A stretch of 19,471 nt of DNA from JBCCTX01 sp964468435 (GTDB taxonomy: Bacteria > Bacteroidota > Bacteroidia > J057): positions 1-19,471 of the forward strand of contig CAYXVE010000078.1 of the NCBI GenBank assembly GCA_964468435.1, in the 5' to 3' direction. The position numbers were made by a program, and so were the translations under genes. The notes under the pieces were generated by a model. The model did not search any database and was not told where the DNA came from. It saw only the letters and a list, made by a program, of their open reading frames with translations. Shown here one piece after another: positions 6,988 through 16,200 of this stretch; the stretch's first letter is position 1, and every line of letters begins with the position of its first letter.

Positions 6988-9813
6988 TTAAACAAAATCT
7001 AGTTCTTTTTTAAGAAATTGACCTGTAAAGGATTCTTTGCATTCAGCAATTTTTTCGGGGGTTCCTTCTGCGATGATCCTTCCTCCGCCAGCACCGCCTT
7101 CAGGTCCCAGGTCGATGATATGGTCAGCGACTTTGATGACATCAAGGTTGTGTTCGATGACCAGTACGGTATTTCCTCTTTCTACCAGTTTTTGCAGAAT
7201 CTTCAGCAGCATATCGATGTCCTGAAAGTGCAGTCCGGTGGTAGGCTCATCCAGTATATACAGGGTATTTCCGGTATCTTTACGGGATAGTTCAGTCGCT
7301 ATTTTGACGCGTTGGGCTTCGCCACCCGACAGGGTAGTAGCCTGCTGTCCCAGTGTGATATAGCCCAAACCTACATCATGTAAGGTTTTGATCTTGCGTT
7401 TGATACGTGGCAGTGCATCAAAAAATTCTAAAGCTTCCTCAATGGTCATGTTCAGGACATCGCTGATCGATTTTCCTTTGTAGCGGATCTCCAACGTTTC
7501 CCGGTTGTAGCGTTTCCCCTGGCATTTTTCACATTCCACATATACATCGGGCAAAAAGTTCATTTCGATGGTTCTGACGCCAGCGCCCTGGCATTCTTCA
7601 CATCTTCCCCCCTTCACATTGAAAGAGAAGCGGCCGATCTTGTAACCTCTGATCTGGGATTCGGGGAGTTGGGCAAAGAGTTCACGTATGTAGGTAAAAA
7701 GTCCTGTATAGGTAGCAGGATTACTTCTGGGGGTCCTCCCGATAGGAGACTGATCGATCTGAACGACTTTGTTGAGAAGTTCCAGGCCCTCAATGGATTC
7801 ATATTCTAGGGGCTTCTGCTTGGACTTGTAAAGATACTGACTGATAATGGGGTAAAGGGTCTCATTGATAAGCGTCGATTTGCCACTACCTGAAACGCCT
7901 GTTACACAAATGAACAGGCTCAGGGGAAGGGTCATATCTACCTGTTTGAGGTTGTTGCCAGAGGCCCCCCTGAGAACCAGCGTATGTTCTTTAGGTTTTC
8001 TCCTGAATGCAGGTATGGGAATGGTTTTTTTTCCGGAGAGATATGCCGCTGTAGGGCTTTGGGACTGAAGGATTTCTTCTGGAGTACCCTGAGCGACGAT
8101 GTGTCCACCGTGTTTACCTGCTCCCGGGCCGAAATCAATGATAAAATCCGATGCAAGCATTGTATCCTTGTCATGTTCCACAACAATGACAGAGTTACCT
8201 AAGTCGCGTAGTTGCTTCAGGGATCCGATTAGTTTGGCGTTATCGCGCTGATGCAGACCTATACTGGGTTCATCCAGTATATAGAGCACATTGACCAGTT
8301 GAGAGCCTATCTGGGTAGCCAAACGTATACGTTGGGCTTCACCACCAGATAAAGTTTTGGCAGGCCGGTCCAGGTTGAGATAAGTAAGACCAACCTGATA
8401 TAAAAAACCGATTCGCTTTTTCAGTTCTTTGAGCACTTCTTCTGCGATCGCAGCCTGTCGTTTACTCAGGTGTTGGTCGAGGTCATAAATCCACTCATGG
8501 AGTGTATGAATATCCATGGAGGCTACCTCGTGGATATTTTTATTTCCGATGTGGAAGTAGAGGCTTTCTTTTTTGAGTCTTGATCCTTCACAGACCGGAC
8601 AGGTACTGATTTTCATGAACTTTTCAGCCCATGATTTGATTTTTTCAGAAGAAGAGTTGTGGTACTGATCTGAGACAAAGTTTTTGATACCGTTGAAGGA
8701 ATTCCCCACGGCTTTAGTTCCACCATTGTGCTTTCCTTCCATGATCAGTAACCGGGCATTTTCGGGTATATTTTTGAAGGGGTCTGTCAGTGCAAAGCCG
8801 TAGCTCTTGGCAATCTTGCGCAATTGCCGAAATATCCAGATGTCTCTGAATTCGCCTATAGGCTCTATGGCACCTCTGCTGATGGACAGTTCCTGATCGG
8901 GAACAAGAGATGATTCATCGACTTCGAAGATCTGTCCCAGTCCATTGCATCTTGGGCAGGCACCATAGGGGGAGTTAAACGAGAAGGTGTTAGGAGAAGG
9001 AATATCATAGCTGATACCAGTCTCAGGGTCCATGAGATTGCGGCTATACCAGTATGCCTCATCTGTTTCATAATCTATGAGCAATACTGTGCCATCCCCG
9101 GTCTTCATAGCTTGCTGCACGCTTTCGAATAGCCGCTGAAAGGTTTTTTCTCCATTATCCGAGCCAGTGGGGATCTTGATCCGGTCGATAACGAGATCGA
9201 TATCGTGTATTTTGTAGCGATCCAGTTTCATATCTTTGACGATATCCAGGATTTCGCCATCGACCCTTACCTTGTTATAGCCTTGCTTAGCGAGTGTTTG
9301 AAAAAGTTCGCGGTAATGTCCTTTTCTGGCTCTGATAAGTGGGGCGAGCAGAGTCATTTTTTTTCCGGGAAATTTTTCCTGCATGGTTTGGACGACCTGT
9401 TCGTCGGTAAGGCGGATCATCTTTTTCCCTGTGGCGTAGCTGATGGCATCTGCTGCTCTGGCATAGAAAAGTCGAAACAGATCGTATATTTCAGTGACAG
9501 TACCAACGGTAGAACGGGGATTTCGCGAAGTCGTCTTTTGTTCGATTGCGATGACTGGACTAAGCCCCTCTATTTTATCGACATCGGGACTTTTGAGATT
9601 ACCCAGAAACTGCCGGGCATAAGCAGAGAAGCTTTCAAGATATCTACGTTGACCTTCTGCATATAAGGTATCAAAGGCCAGTGAGCTTTTTCCCGACCCA
9701 CTGACTCCTGTAATCACCACTAATTGATTCCTGGGGATAACCAGATCAATATTTTTGAGATTGTGTTCTCTGGCGCCAAAAATGATTATTTTACCCTTGG
9801 ACTGATCCTTCAT
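6988..9813 (-). CDS. uvrA: Excinuclease ABC subunit A
   Basis: The damage-recognition ATPase of nucleotide excision repair. As a dimer it loads UvrB onto lesions. The 941-aa product is full length. Walker A of the first ABC module is GVSGSGKSS (36-44), and GVSGSGKSTLINETL is the Walker A of the second. The ABC signatures LSGGEAQRIRLATQIG and LSGGEAQRVKIATELS are each followed by a Walker B ILDEP. Zinc-binding pairs are CPRC with CPVC, and CEEC with CEKC in the second module. Conserved landmarks such as QSPIGRTPRSNPATYTG and RFSFNVKGGRCE are intact. No degeneration is visible. It begins 35 nt after the stop of the lytic transglycosylase gene on the same strand, so the two may be co-transcribed. 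A 7-bp AT-only-loop hairpin (6983-7000) overlaps the stop but lacks a T-run. I see no SOS-box-like operator immediately upstream. Confidence 0.98.
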   Translation of the reverse strand: MKDQSKGKIIIFGAREHNLKNIDLVIPRNQLVVITGVSGSGKSSLAFDTLYAEGQRRYLESFSAYARQFLGNLKSPDVDKIEGLSPVIAIEQKTTSRNPRSTVGTVTEIYDLFRLFYARAADAISYATGKKMIRLTDEQVVQTMQEKFPGKKMTLLAPLIRARKGHYRELFQTLAKQGYNKVRVDGEILDIVKDMKLDRYKIHDIDLVIDRIKIPTGSDNGEKTFQRLFESVQQAMKTGDGTVLLIDYETDEAYWYSRNLMDPETGISYDIPSPNTFSFNSPYGACPRCNGLGQIFEVDESSLVPDQELSISRGAIEPIGEFRDIWIFRQLRKIAKSYGFALTDPFKNIPENARLLIMEGKHNGGTKAVGNSFNGIKNFVSDQYHNSSSEKIKSWAEKFMKISTCPVCEGSRLKKESLYFHIGNKNIHEVASMDIHTLHEWIYDLDQHLSKRQAAIAEEVLKELKKRIGFLYQVGLTYLNLDRPAKTLSGGEAQRIRLATQIGSQLVNVLYILDEPSIGLHQRDNAKLIGSLKQLRDLGNSVIVVEHDKDTMLASDFIIDFGPGAGKHGGHIVAQGTPEEILQSQSPTAAYLSGKKTIPIPAFRRKPKEHTLVLRGASGNNLKQVDMTLPLSLFICVTGVSGSGKSTLINETLYPIISQYLYKSKQKPLEYESIEGLELLNKVVQIDQSPIGRTPRSNPATYTGLFTYIRELFAQLPESQIRGYKIGRFSFNVKGGRCEECQGAGVRTIEMNFLPDVYVECEKCQGKRYNRETLEIRYKGKSISDVLNMTIEEALEFFDALPRIKRKIKTLHDVGLGYITLGQQATTLSGGEAQRVKIATELSRKDTGNTLYILDEPTTGLHFQDIDMLLKILQKLVERGNTVLVIEHNLDVIKVADHIIDLGPEGGAGGGRIIAEGTPEKIAECKESFTGQFLKKELDFV

Positions 9814-9848
9814 TCAAACTATCAATAATCATAAACCGGAAATCGGCA

Positions 9849-10832
9849 TCACAAACCGCTGTAGATAATTCTCCCGCCGTCTGCCAACACTCTGCGGTCT
9901 GATGTGAACAACTTGCGCATAGATTCAGTAAAGAGTTCTTCCGCCATGTAATCATCCCGTAGAGGAATGCGAATATGATAAGTTTTACCGGGTTTTGCAA
10001 TCAGTTTATCACCCACTAGCCAGGGATTGAGTACTTTGATATCTGCTATTGTAGTTTTCTGCTCGTAGGCAAAAGATTCCAGGTCAGTTATATCCGATTC
10101 TACTGAAACCACTTTACAGGGTATCGGTGAATTCTGGTTTCTCAATGATGGGGATATGCCATATTTTTCAGGGTACTGAAGCAGGTGTTTAAAGCTCACG
10201 ACGCGATAGATATAGTTTTGAGCTTCTTCACTCAGGTCTATTTCAAAGAGGTTCTGCGTATTTTGCTCACGCATACAGCGCAGCAGTCCGGTGATCCCCA
10301 TGTTGTAGGAAGTAGCTACTAGTAGCCAGTTTTTGAATGTTCTGTACGATTGTTTGAAATAGCGGCTTGCTGCGTAGGTAGATCTTTCCGGATGTACTCG
10401 TTCATCTATGGTTTCGGATATTTCGAGTCCGAATTCGCGGGCTGTTTCGGGCATAAACTGCCAGAATCCCACGGCTCCTTTATAGGACACTGCGTTAGAG
10501 AGACCACTTTCAGCCAGTGCTACATAGAAGAAGTCATCCGGGATACCGTATTTCCGGATAATATTCTGAAAGATTTGCTGATACCTGCCTGAACGGCGTA
10601 TCAATTCCCGGGATTCCTGCTGATAGCGCAGACGGCGTGCAAGTTCTGACTTCAGTCTGGCTCTCACCTCAGGATGTTCTACGGGTATTCTTACCCCACA
10701 GAACTCAAACTGGTATCCCTGCATCAGCTGTTCTGCAGCCATCTCATAGGGAGCTGCCGTATGTGCTGAAGCAAGGATATTCATGCCCAGTATATAGAGG
10801 GTCATTAAGGCAAATCGCATGATATACATCAT
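9849..10832 (-). CDS. Secreted MltD-like lytic transglycosylase with LysM-like C-terminus
   Basis: This 327-aa protein starts with a hydrophobic, probably cleaved, signal sequence (about 1-23, ending ILASAHTA). Two nearby ATG codons (Met1, Met2) and Met5 are possible starts. The GH23/SLT domain (about 85-225) contains ALAESGLSNAVSYKGAVG, with E108 as the catalytic glutamate, then FWQFMPETAREFGL, and the downstream SYNMG motif (175-179) typical of MltD-type enzymes. It would cut peptidoglycan strands to give 1,6-anhydro-muropeptides. At about 240-292, DLESFAYEQKTTIADIKVLN resembles a single degenerate LysM glycan-binding module. It is a second, structurally different, lytic transglycosylase in this window. 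It lies upstream of uvrA with a 35-nt gap. The 358 bp upstream are non-coding and AT-rich and should hold the promoter, although I could not find an exact TAnnTTTG in the right orientation. Confidence 0.93.
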   Translation of the reverse strand: MMYIMRFALMTLYILGMNILASAHTAAPYEMAAEQLMQGYQFEFCGVRIPVEHPEVRARLKSELARRLRYQQESRELIRRSGRYQQIFQNIIRKYGIPDDFFYVALAESGLSNAVSYKGAVGFWQFMPETAREFGLEISETIDERVHPERSTYAASRYFKQSYRTFKNWLLVATSYNMGITGLLRCMREQNTQNLFEIDLSEEAQNYIYRVVSFKHLLQYPEKYGISPSLRNQNSPIPCKVVSVESDITDLESFAYEQKTTIADIKVLNPWLVGDKLIAKPGKTYHIRIPLRDDYMAEELFTESMRKLFTSDRRVLADGGRIIYSGL

Positions 10833-11190
10833 ACCTGTGAACTATTTAATTGATTGTGTTTGAGAATATTTGTGAAAAGTAAAAGAAACCCCAATAGGCA
10901 AAATATTATATGATCAAAATTTCTGAAATCAATTAGTTCGAAATATTTTTAAAACGAACTGCAGATATAACGAAGCTTGAGCGATAATTATGCCATAGTG
11001 AAAGAATTGAATAGGAAAAGAAGGAAATTTCGATAAGTAAATAGAATGTGCTGCTTGAAAGGGATTTATACTAATTATTTTTGTATTTTCTGTAACAAAG
11101 ATTTTTCTGTATTAATGATATTTCTATGTTAGACTTTTCTGGGAAAAGCTATTTTAATTCCATGTTGACGGTTTAAAACGTGAATAGGGG
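10833..11190. other. AT-rich intergenic region between the LOG and transglycosylase genes
   Basis: No coding sequence is supported in these 358 bases. On the + strand a TATTTTTG element (11076-11083) has a TTG 18 bases upstream, yet no + strand gene follows. A small hairpin CTTTTC-TGG-GAAAAG lies downstream at about 11134-11148, followed by a T-rich stretch. The minus-strand promoter of the transglycosylase/uvrA pair is presumably also here, but I cannot place it. Confidence 0.5.
11054..11083 (+). promoter_or_regulatory. Orphan Bacteroidota-type promoter facing a convergent gene
   Basis: TTG (11055-11057), an 18-base spacer, then TATTTTTG (11076-11083) matching TAnnTTTG. The transcript would run rightwards into the 3' end of the minus-strand LOG gene. 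The composition is AT-rich, so a chance match is quite possible. Confidence 0.3.
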
Positions 11191-11916
11191 TTAAAAGTTG
11201 GGGGTGATGGGGCGATTTCTGTAAAAATCAGTGATTTGCGCTACAACTTCATCTGCGGTGTCCACGAGTTTGAACAAGTGTATATCTTCAGAAGAGATAT
11301 TTTTTTCTCTCATCATCACCACGCGTTTGATCCAGTCAATCAATCCTTCCCAAAAAGAGATCCCCACCAGGATAATGGGGAAGCGGTCAATTTTTAGGGT
11401 TTGAATGAGTGTAAGGGATTCAAACAATTCGTCCAAAGTGCCAAATCCACCCGGCAAGACGACAAAACCCTGTGCGTATTTGACAAACATTACTTTACGT
11501 ACGAAAAAGTAATTGAAGTTGATATTTTTATCGCTATCTATAAAAGGATTGGAGTGTTGTTCAAAGGGAAGGTCTATGTTGAGGCCGACGGAGGTGCCAC
11601 CAGCATTGTAAGCCCCTTTATTGGCGGCTTCCATAATGCCTGGACCACCACCTGTGATAACTCCAAAGCCCGATTGGGTGAGCTTGTTAGCGATCTCGAC
11701 TCCCAGTTCATAATAAGGAGAGCCGGGTTTGGCTCTAGCTGAGCCGAAAATAGATACACAGGGTCCAATTTCCGCTAGAGTCTCAAAGCCTTCTACGAAT
11801 TCGGACATAATCTTGAATACTACCCAGGAATCCCTTCCGCTTCGTTTCTTCATCTCCTCACGACGCTCGGCAAAGTATGAATTCATCCCATTATCCCACA
11901 TATGTATCTTGTTCAT
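11191..11916 (-). CDS. LOG-family protein (TIGR00730-type Rossmann fold), probable nucleoside-5'-monophosphate phosphoribohydrolase
   Basis: LOG-family enzymes hydrolyse the N-glycosidic bond of (cytokinin-type) nucleoside 5'-monophosphates, releasing base and ribose phosphate. In bacteria the true substrate is often AMP or unknown. The diagnostic motifs are present: GGGPGIMEAANKGA (89-102) and LPGGFGTLDELFE (154-166), the latter matching the PGGxGTxxE active-site loop. I chose Met12 of the longest frame (ATG at 11916, 241 aa) because an A-rich CCTTAAAA leader precedes it. A near-match promoter element TATTTTTTG (minus strand, about 11956-11948) would also put the transcription start near or after the alternative ATG at 11949. 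The longer form adds MHFFTSFAPLK. It is divergent from porQ, with a roughly 190-bp shared control region, and is a single gene with no close partner. Confidence 0.93.
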   Translation of the reverse strand: MNKIHMWDNGMNSYFAERREEMKKRSGRDSWVVFKIMSEFVEGFETLAEIGPCVSIFGSARAKPGSPYYELGVEIANKLTQSGFGVITGGGPGIMEAANKGAYNAGGTSVGLNIDLPFEQHSNPFIDSDKNINFNYFFVRKVMFVKYAQGFVVLPGGFGTLDELFESLTLIQTLKIDRFPIILVGISFWEGLIDWIKRVVMMREKNISSEDIHLFKLVDTADEVVAQITDFYRNRPITPNF

Positions 11917-12064
11917 TTTTAAGGGCGCAAAGCTAGTAAAAAAATGCACAAAAAATATTGAGTGTAAGACTATAGTTTAAAATAGTTGAATAATAAGGGT
12001 AATCGTGTGCATGAATGGATCACTTCCAGTTGAGAAGAAAGGATAGAATAGATGCCGCGTGATT

Positions 12065-12072
12065 TATTTTTG
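12065..12072 (+). promoter_or_regulatory. Candidate -7 promoter element of porQ
   Basis: TATTTTTG is an exact TAnnTTTG match 37 nt before the GTG start of porQ. That position implies a short leader of about 30 nt. No TTTG sits at the standard -33 distance. Confidence 0.5.
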
Positions 12073-12109
12073 CCTATAATTGCATACTCGAACTGCCTAA
12101 TATTGAATT

Positions 12110-13195
12110 GTGAAACATACTTTGATCATACTTTTACTATACCTGATAAGTAGTGAGGGAATCCGTGCTCAAATTGGTGGAAAGTACACGTATGACTTTT
12201 TGAATCTTTCTCCTGCACCCCGGGTAACTGCTTTGGGAGGGGTAAATATAAGTACACTGGACGATGATCTCAATATGGGATATCAAAATCCCGCCTTGGT
12301 CAACGATTCGATGCATCATCGTATCACACTGTCCTATACCGATTACCTGGCTGATATCCATTTTGGGTATGCCGGATACAGTAGATCCTGGAAGGGTATT
12401 GGAAGTTTCCATGTGGGGATGAACTATGTGAATTATGGGACCATGCAAGAAACAGACCCATTTGGAACCATTTTAGGCGAGTTTACTGCCGGTGAGTGGG
12501 CATTTGTCGCTGGAGGAGCCAGCGCGGTGGGTCCATTTCGCTATGGAGCCCATTTGAAAGTCGTGCATTCACGATTGGCTGAGGAATTTTCATCCTGGGG
12601 GATTGCTACTGATATTGGGGCAGCTTTCTTACACCCCAATAAGTTGTTTACGGCGGGTGTTGTCGTGCGGAATGCGGGAGTGCAACTCAGCACCTATGTC
12701 GATGAAGCAAGCCGTGAACCTTTGCCACTTCAGGTTATTGTAGGCATTTCCAATAAATTGAAGTATATGCCTTTGAGGTTATCAGTAACCGCGATACACC
12801 TGGAAAACCCCACCCTCGTACAAGTCGATCCCAATGCTCCACCAGAATTCGATCTCAATGGTGAGATCATTGACCAGGAGCCTGCATTTAGCGATAAGAT
12901 ATTCAGGCATTTGGTGTTTGGCGGAGAGTTTTTGCTGGGGAATGCCATGCGACTTCGCGCCGGTTACAACCATATGCGAAGACAAGAGTTACGTTCTGAG
13001 AACAGAGGAGGCCTGACCGGGTTTTCTTTTGGAGTAGGAATAAGAATTAACCGCTTTATGATTGATTATGGATATGCCAGCTACGGAATCAACAGTTTGT
13101 TCAATACAAATCAGTTTGGAATAAACATTGATCTAAACCAAGCGCTAAAGAATAAAAACAAGGAAAAACAGTTGAATCGTAAGGAAAATATCTGA
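12110..13195 (+). CDS. porQ: PorQ-like type IX secretion system outer-membrane protein
   Basis: PorQ is a beta-barrel of the PorV/FadL-like group needed for type IX secretion, the Bacteroidota route for exporting proteins with a conserved C-terminal signal. The start is GTG at 12110. The signal peptide (about 1-20) ends IRA|QIGG. The mature N-terminus follows the family pattern closely: QIGGKYTYDFLNLSPAPRVTALGG, then DDDLNMGYQNPALVN and an ITLSYTDYLADIHFGYAGY stretch. Later alternating aromatic/hydrophobic strands (for example SFHVGMNYVNYGTMQETDPFG and LRAGYNHMRRQELR) fit a beta-barrel. The last barrel strands end in FGINIDLN, followed by a Lys/Asn/Glu-rich tail. Length (361 aa) suits the family. 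The next gene, 92 nt downstream, encodes a protein with a T9SS type B sorting domain. The assignment is by remembered motif similarity, and other PorV/PorQ-like barrels are the alternative. Confidence 0.87.
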   Translation: MKHTLIILLLYLISSEGIRAQIGGKYTYDFLNLSPAPRVTALGGVNISTLDDDLNMGYQNPALVNDSMHHRITLSYTDYLADIHFGYAGYSRSWKGIGSFHVGMNYVNYGTMQETDPFGTILGEFTAGEWAFVAGGASAVGPFRYGAHLKVVHSRLAEEFSSWGIATDIGAAFLHPNKLFTAGVVVRNAGVQLSTYVDEASREPLPLQVIVGISNKLKYMPLRLSVTAIHLENPTLVQVDPNAPPEFDLNGEIIDQEPAFSDKIFRHLVFGGEFLLGNAMRLRAGYNHMRRQELRSENRGGLTGFSFGVGIRINRFMIDYGYASYGINSLFNTNQFGINIDLNQALKNKNKEKQLNRKENI

Positions 13196-13287
13196 ATGGA
13201 ATCTATGAATTGAGTCTGAGGTATTACCTTGGCATTTTATTTGAGTCATGTTTTTGAACACTTGCAAATTATAAGTTGATCCATCCC

Positions 13288-16200
13288 ATGCAAACGAAAT
13301 CTTTGCTAAATTATATTTGTTCGTTTTTATGTATGCTCATATTATCCACAGGGGTCGTACAAGCACAGGCTCCCGATGCAGCATTTGATTCTGATGTAAA
13401 AACGGGTTGTGCAGGGCAGAGTCTTTTTGTACAGTTTGAAGACCAGTCTACCAATAATCCCACTTCCTGGTTATGGGACTTTGGTGATGGTACCACATCT
13501 CCTCTGCAAAATCCCATACACCGCTATGATCAGGAAGGTGAATATACCGTTACCCTAAGAGTTACAAATGCCGATGGTTCCAATCAACTCAGAGTGGAGG
13601 ATTTTATCGTCATCTCTCCGCTACCACAAATAGACTTTGTACAGGATGAGACCGAAGGATGTCCTCCGTTGAGGGTGAATTTTTCATTCCGGAATCTGAA
13701 TGCAAGCCCTATCACGGAGTATCAATGGACCTTCACCAATGGTGCATTCGATACGGTTGCCAATCCTGTCATAACATTTAATGAAGGGGAAGATATCGCG
13801 CTTGTTCTTACCGTTACCGATATCAACGGATGTATCAACACAGGTACCTTCAGTGATGTAGCCACTGTATTCGATGAAGGGCCTGATCCCATATTTACGG
13901 CAGATCAGACTGGTGCCTGTCAGGCTCCGCTCACGGTTAATTTCAATAATACAACTGATGAAAACGGCGAGACTATCACGTATCTGTGGCAATTTCCCGG
14001 TGGTGAGCCCAACTCGCATATTGGTCCCAATCCGCCTGCTGTCACCTATGACGTTACAGGTTCGTATGATGTCACGCTGATATCAACCACAGAGAATGGT
14101 TGTAGAAAAGATACGACCATCAGTGGCTTTGTAGCCGTAGGAGACGTAATAGCTGATTTTACCTTGCCTTCTTTTACCGTTTGTGTAGGAGATTCAGTCA
14201 ATTTTGAAAATACCTCTAGTGGAGGACTTAATGAAGTAAGCTGGGACTTTGGGGATGGAAATATCAGTAATCAGGTTTCTCCTGTACATTTTTATGATGC
14301 TGAGGGAACGTATACTGTAACGTTGAGTGCGAGTAACCCTGATGGCTGCTCAGATGATATACAGCGAGAAGTTACTGTGATTGCTCCGCCTCAGCCCGCA
14401 TTCACGATCGATACTCCAGATGTGTGTGAACCTCCGATAAGGATTAATTTTACCAATCAATCCGTCAATGCCAACCAGTTTACCTGGAATTTTGGGGATG
14501 GAGGTACGAGTACACAAGCCAATCCCAGTCATGAATATGCCGATGTAGGAAGATATGATATTACACTGACAGCGACTAATGGAAGTGGTTGTTCTGCGAG
14601 TATTACAGAACGCACAGATGTAATTACCGGTTCCCCTGAAGCCAATTTTGTTGCAGATAATCAGGATGGCTGTGTGCCGCATACGACTACTTTTCAGGAT
14701 CTGAGCACATCGATCAACAGCGAAATTGTAGCCTGGCAGTGGACTTTTGAGGGAGCTGGAGCATCACCGGTTTCTTCCAATGACACAGTCCCGGAAATAA
14801 CGTTTACCCAGGAAGGTATATATTCAGTAGAATTGATTGTAACGGACAGCAAGGGATGTTTGGATACCATCAGGAGAGAATCAGTCGGGAGAGTGGGTTT
14901 ACCTCCTGTGGATTTTAGTATGACAGTCAATGACAGTACTGTATGTGTGAATGAACCGCTTGAGTTCAGGAGTATATTTGATCAGAATGCTGATACTTCT
15001 GATTACAGGTACTATTGGGATTTCGAGTATGAACCAGGGAGTTTTGAGCGAATGTCTACCGAGCAGAATCCTCCACATACTTATTCAGACCCGGATACTT
15101 TCAGCGTAGCTTTTATCATTGATAATCAAGGTTGTGCTCCAGATACTTTTGTTAAGGAAAACTGGATTGTAGTCTCTCCTCCCAAAGCGCAGTTTGGCGC
15201 TGACAAGGACTTGGTATGTGAGCTTCCTGGTCAGGTATTGCTAGAAAATCAGTCTGAAGGACCTCCGGACTTATATGAATGGAGTTTGGATGGGCAATTA
15301 ATCGGTACAGACAGTATACCCCCTGTGGTCACGATCAATGATCGAGGTACCCATGAAATCAAGCTTGTAGTCCGTGATACCGCATCAGGATGTGCAGATT
15401 CGACTTTTCTGCCGGTGAATGCAGGATTGGTCAGTGCGGATTTCAATACACCTGACCGAGGAGGGTGTAAACCCTACACAGCCGCTTTTGAAAACCTTTC
15501 TCAGAATTCTGTAGCATTTTTCTGGGAATTTAATGCAGGGAGAAATTCAATTTCCTCCGAGGAGGAACCAACCTTTACCTTTACCGAAAATGGCCTATAC
15601 GATGTAAAACTCACTGCAACGGATGAGTTTGGATGTAGTGATTCAGTCACAAAACAGGATTACATTCGCGTACTAGGACCTATTGTCAATATTACCGCTA
15701 ATCCCCGTGCTGGCTGTCCACCGCTGGAAGTAGCCTTTGTAGACAGCTCCTCAGGAGTAGGTTTTAACCCCGCTGATCCAAACGTGAGATGGAGATGGAA
15801 CTTTGGAGATCCAGCAAGTGGTGCTGCAAATATATCTACCCTCCAAAATCCTATACACAGATTTGATACCGTAGGTAATTATGACATTACCCTGACGGTG
15901 ACAGATAATCAGGGCTGTAGCGACTCCGCTACTTTCCAGGAATTTATCCAGGTAACAGACCCTTTGGTAGACTTTACGGTCAGCGATACAGCTACCTGTG
16001 CTGGGAATGTACTGGAATTTACCAGCCTGGCTGAAGGCGTAGAACTCCGCTATGAATGGGACTTTGGTGACAGTACCAACAGCAAACAGGAAAATCCTAC
16101 TCATGTATACAAAGATGCAGGTGTATATCCTGTGAGTCTTACCGTTACAGATATCAACGGATGCATAGACTCGATGACTATTGTAGATTATATTATCGTA

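Noticed and set aside
6983..7000. Perfect 7-bp hairpin at the uvrA stop as a terminator
   Set aside because: The stem is almost all A/T and no T-run follows on the minus strand, so it is unlikely to stop transcription.
9205..9666. A 153-codon + strand ORF opposite uvrA
   Set aside because: It is the complementary shadow of a highly conserved uvrA sequence. It has no protein-like features and no start context.
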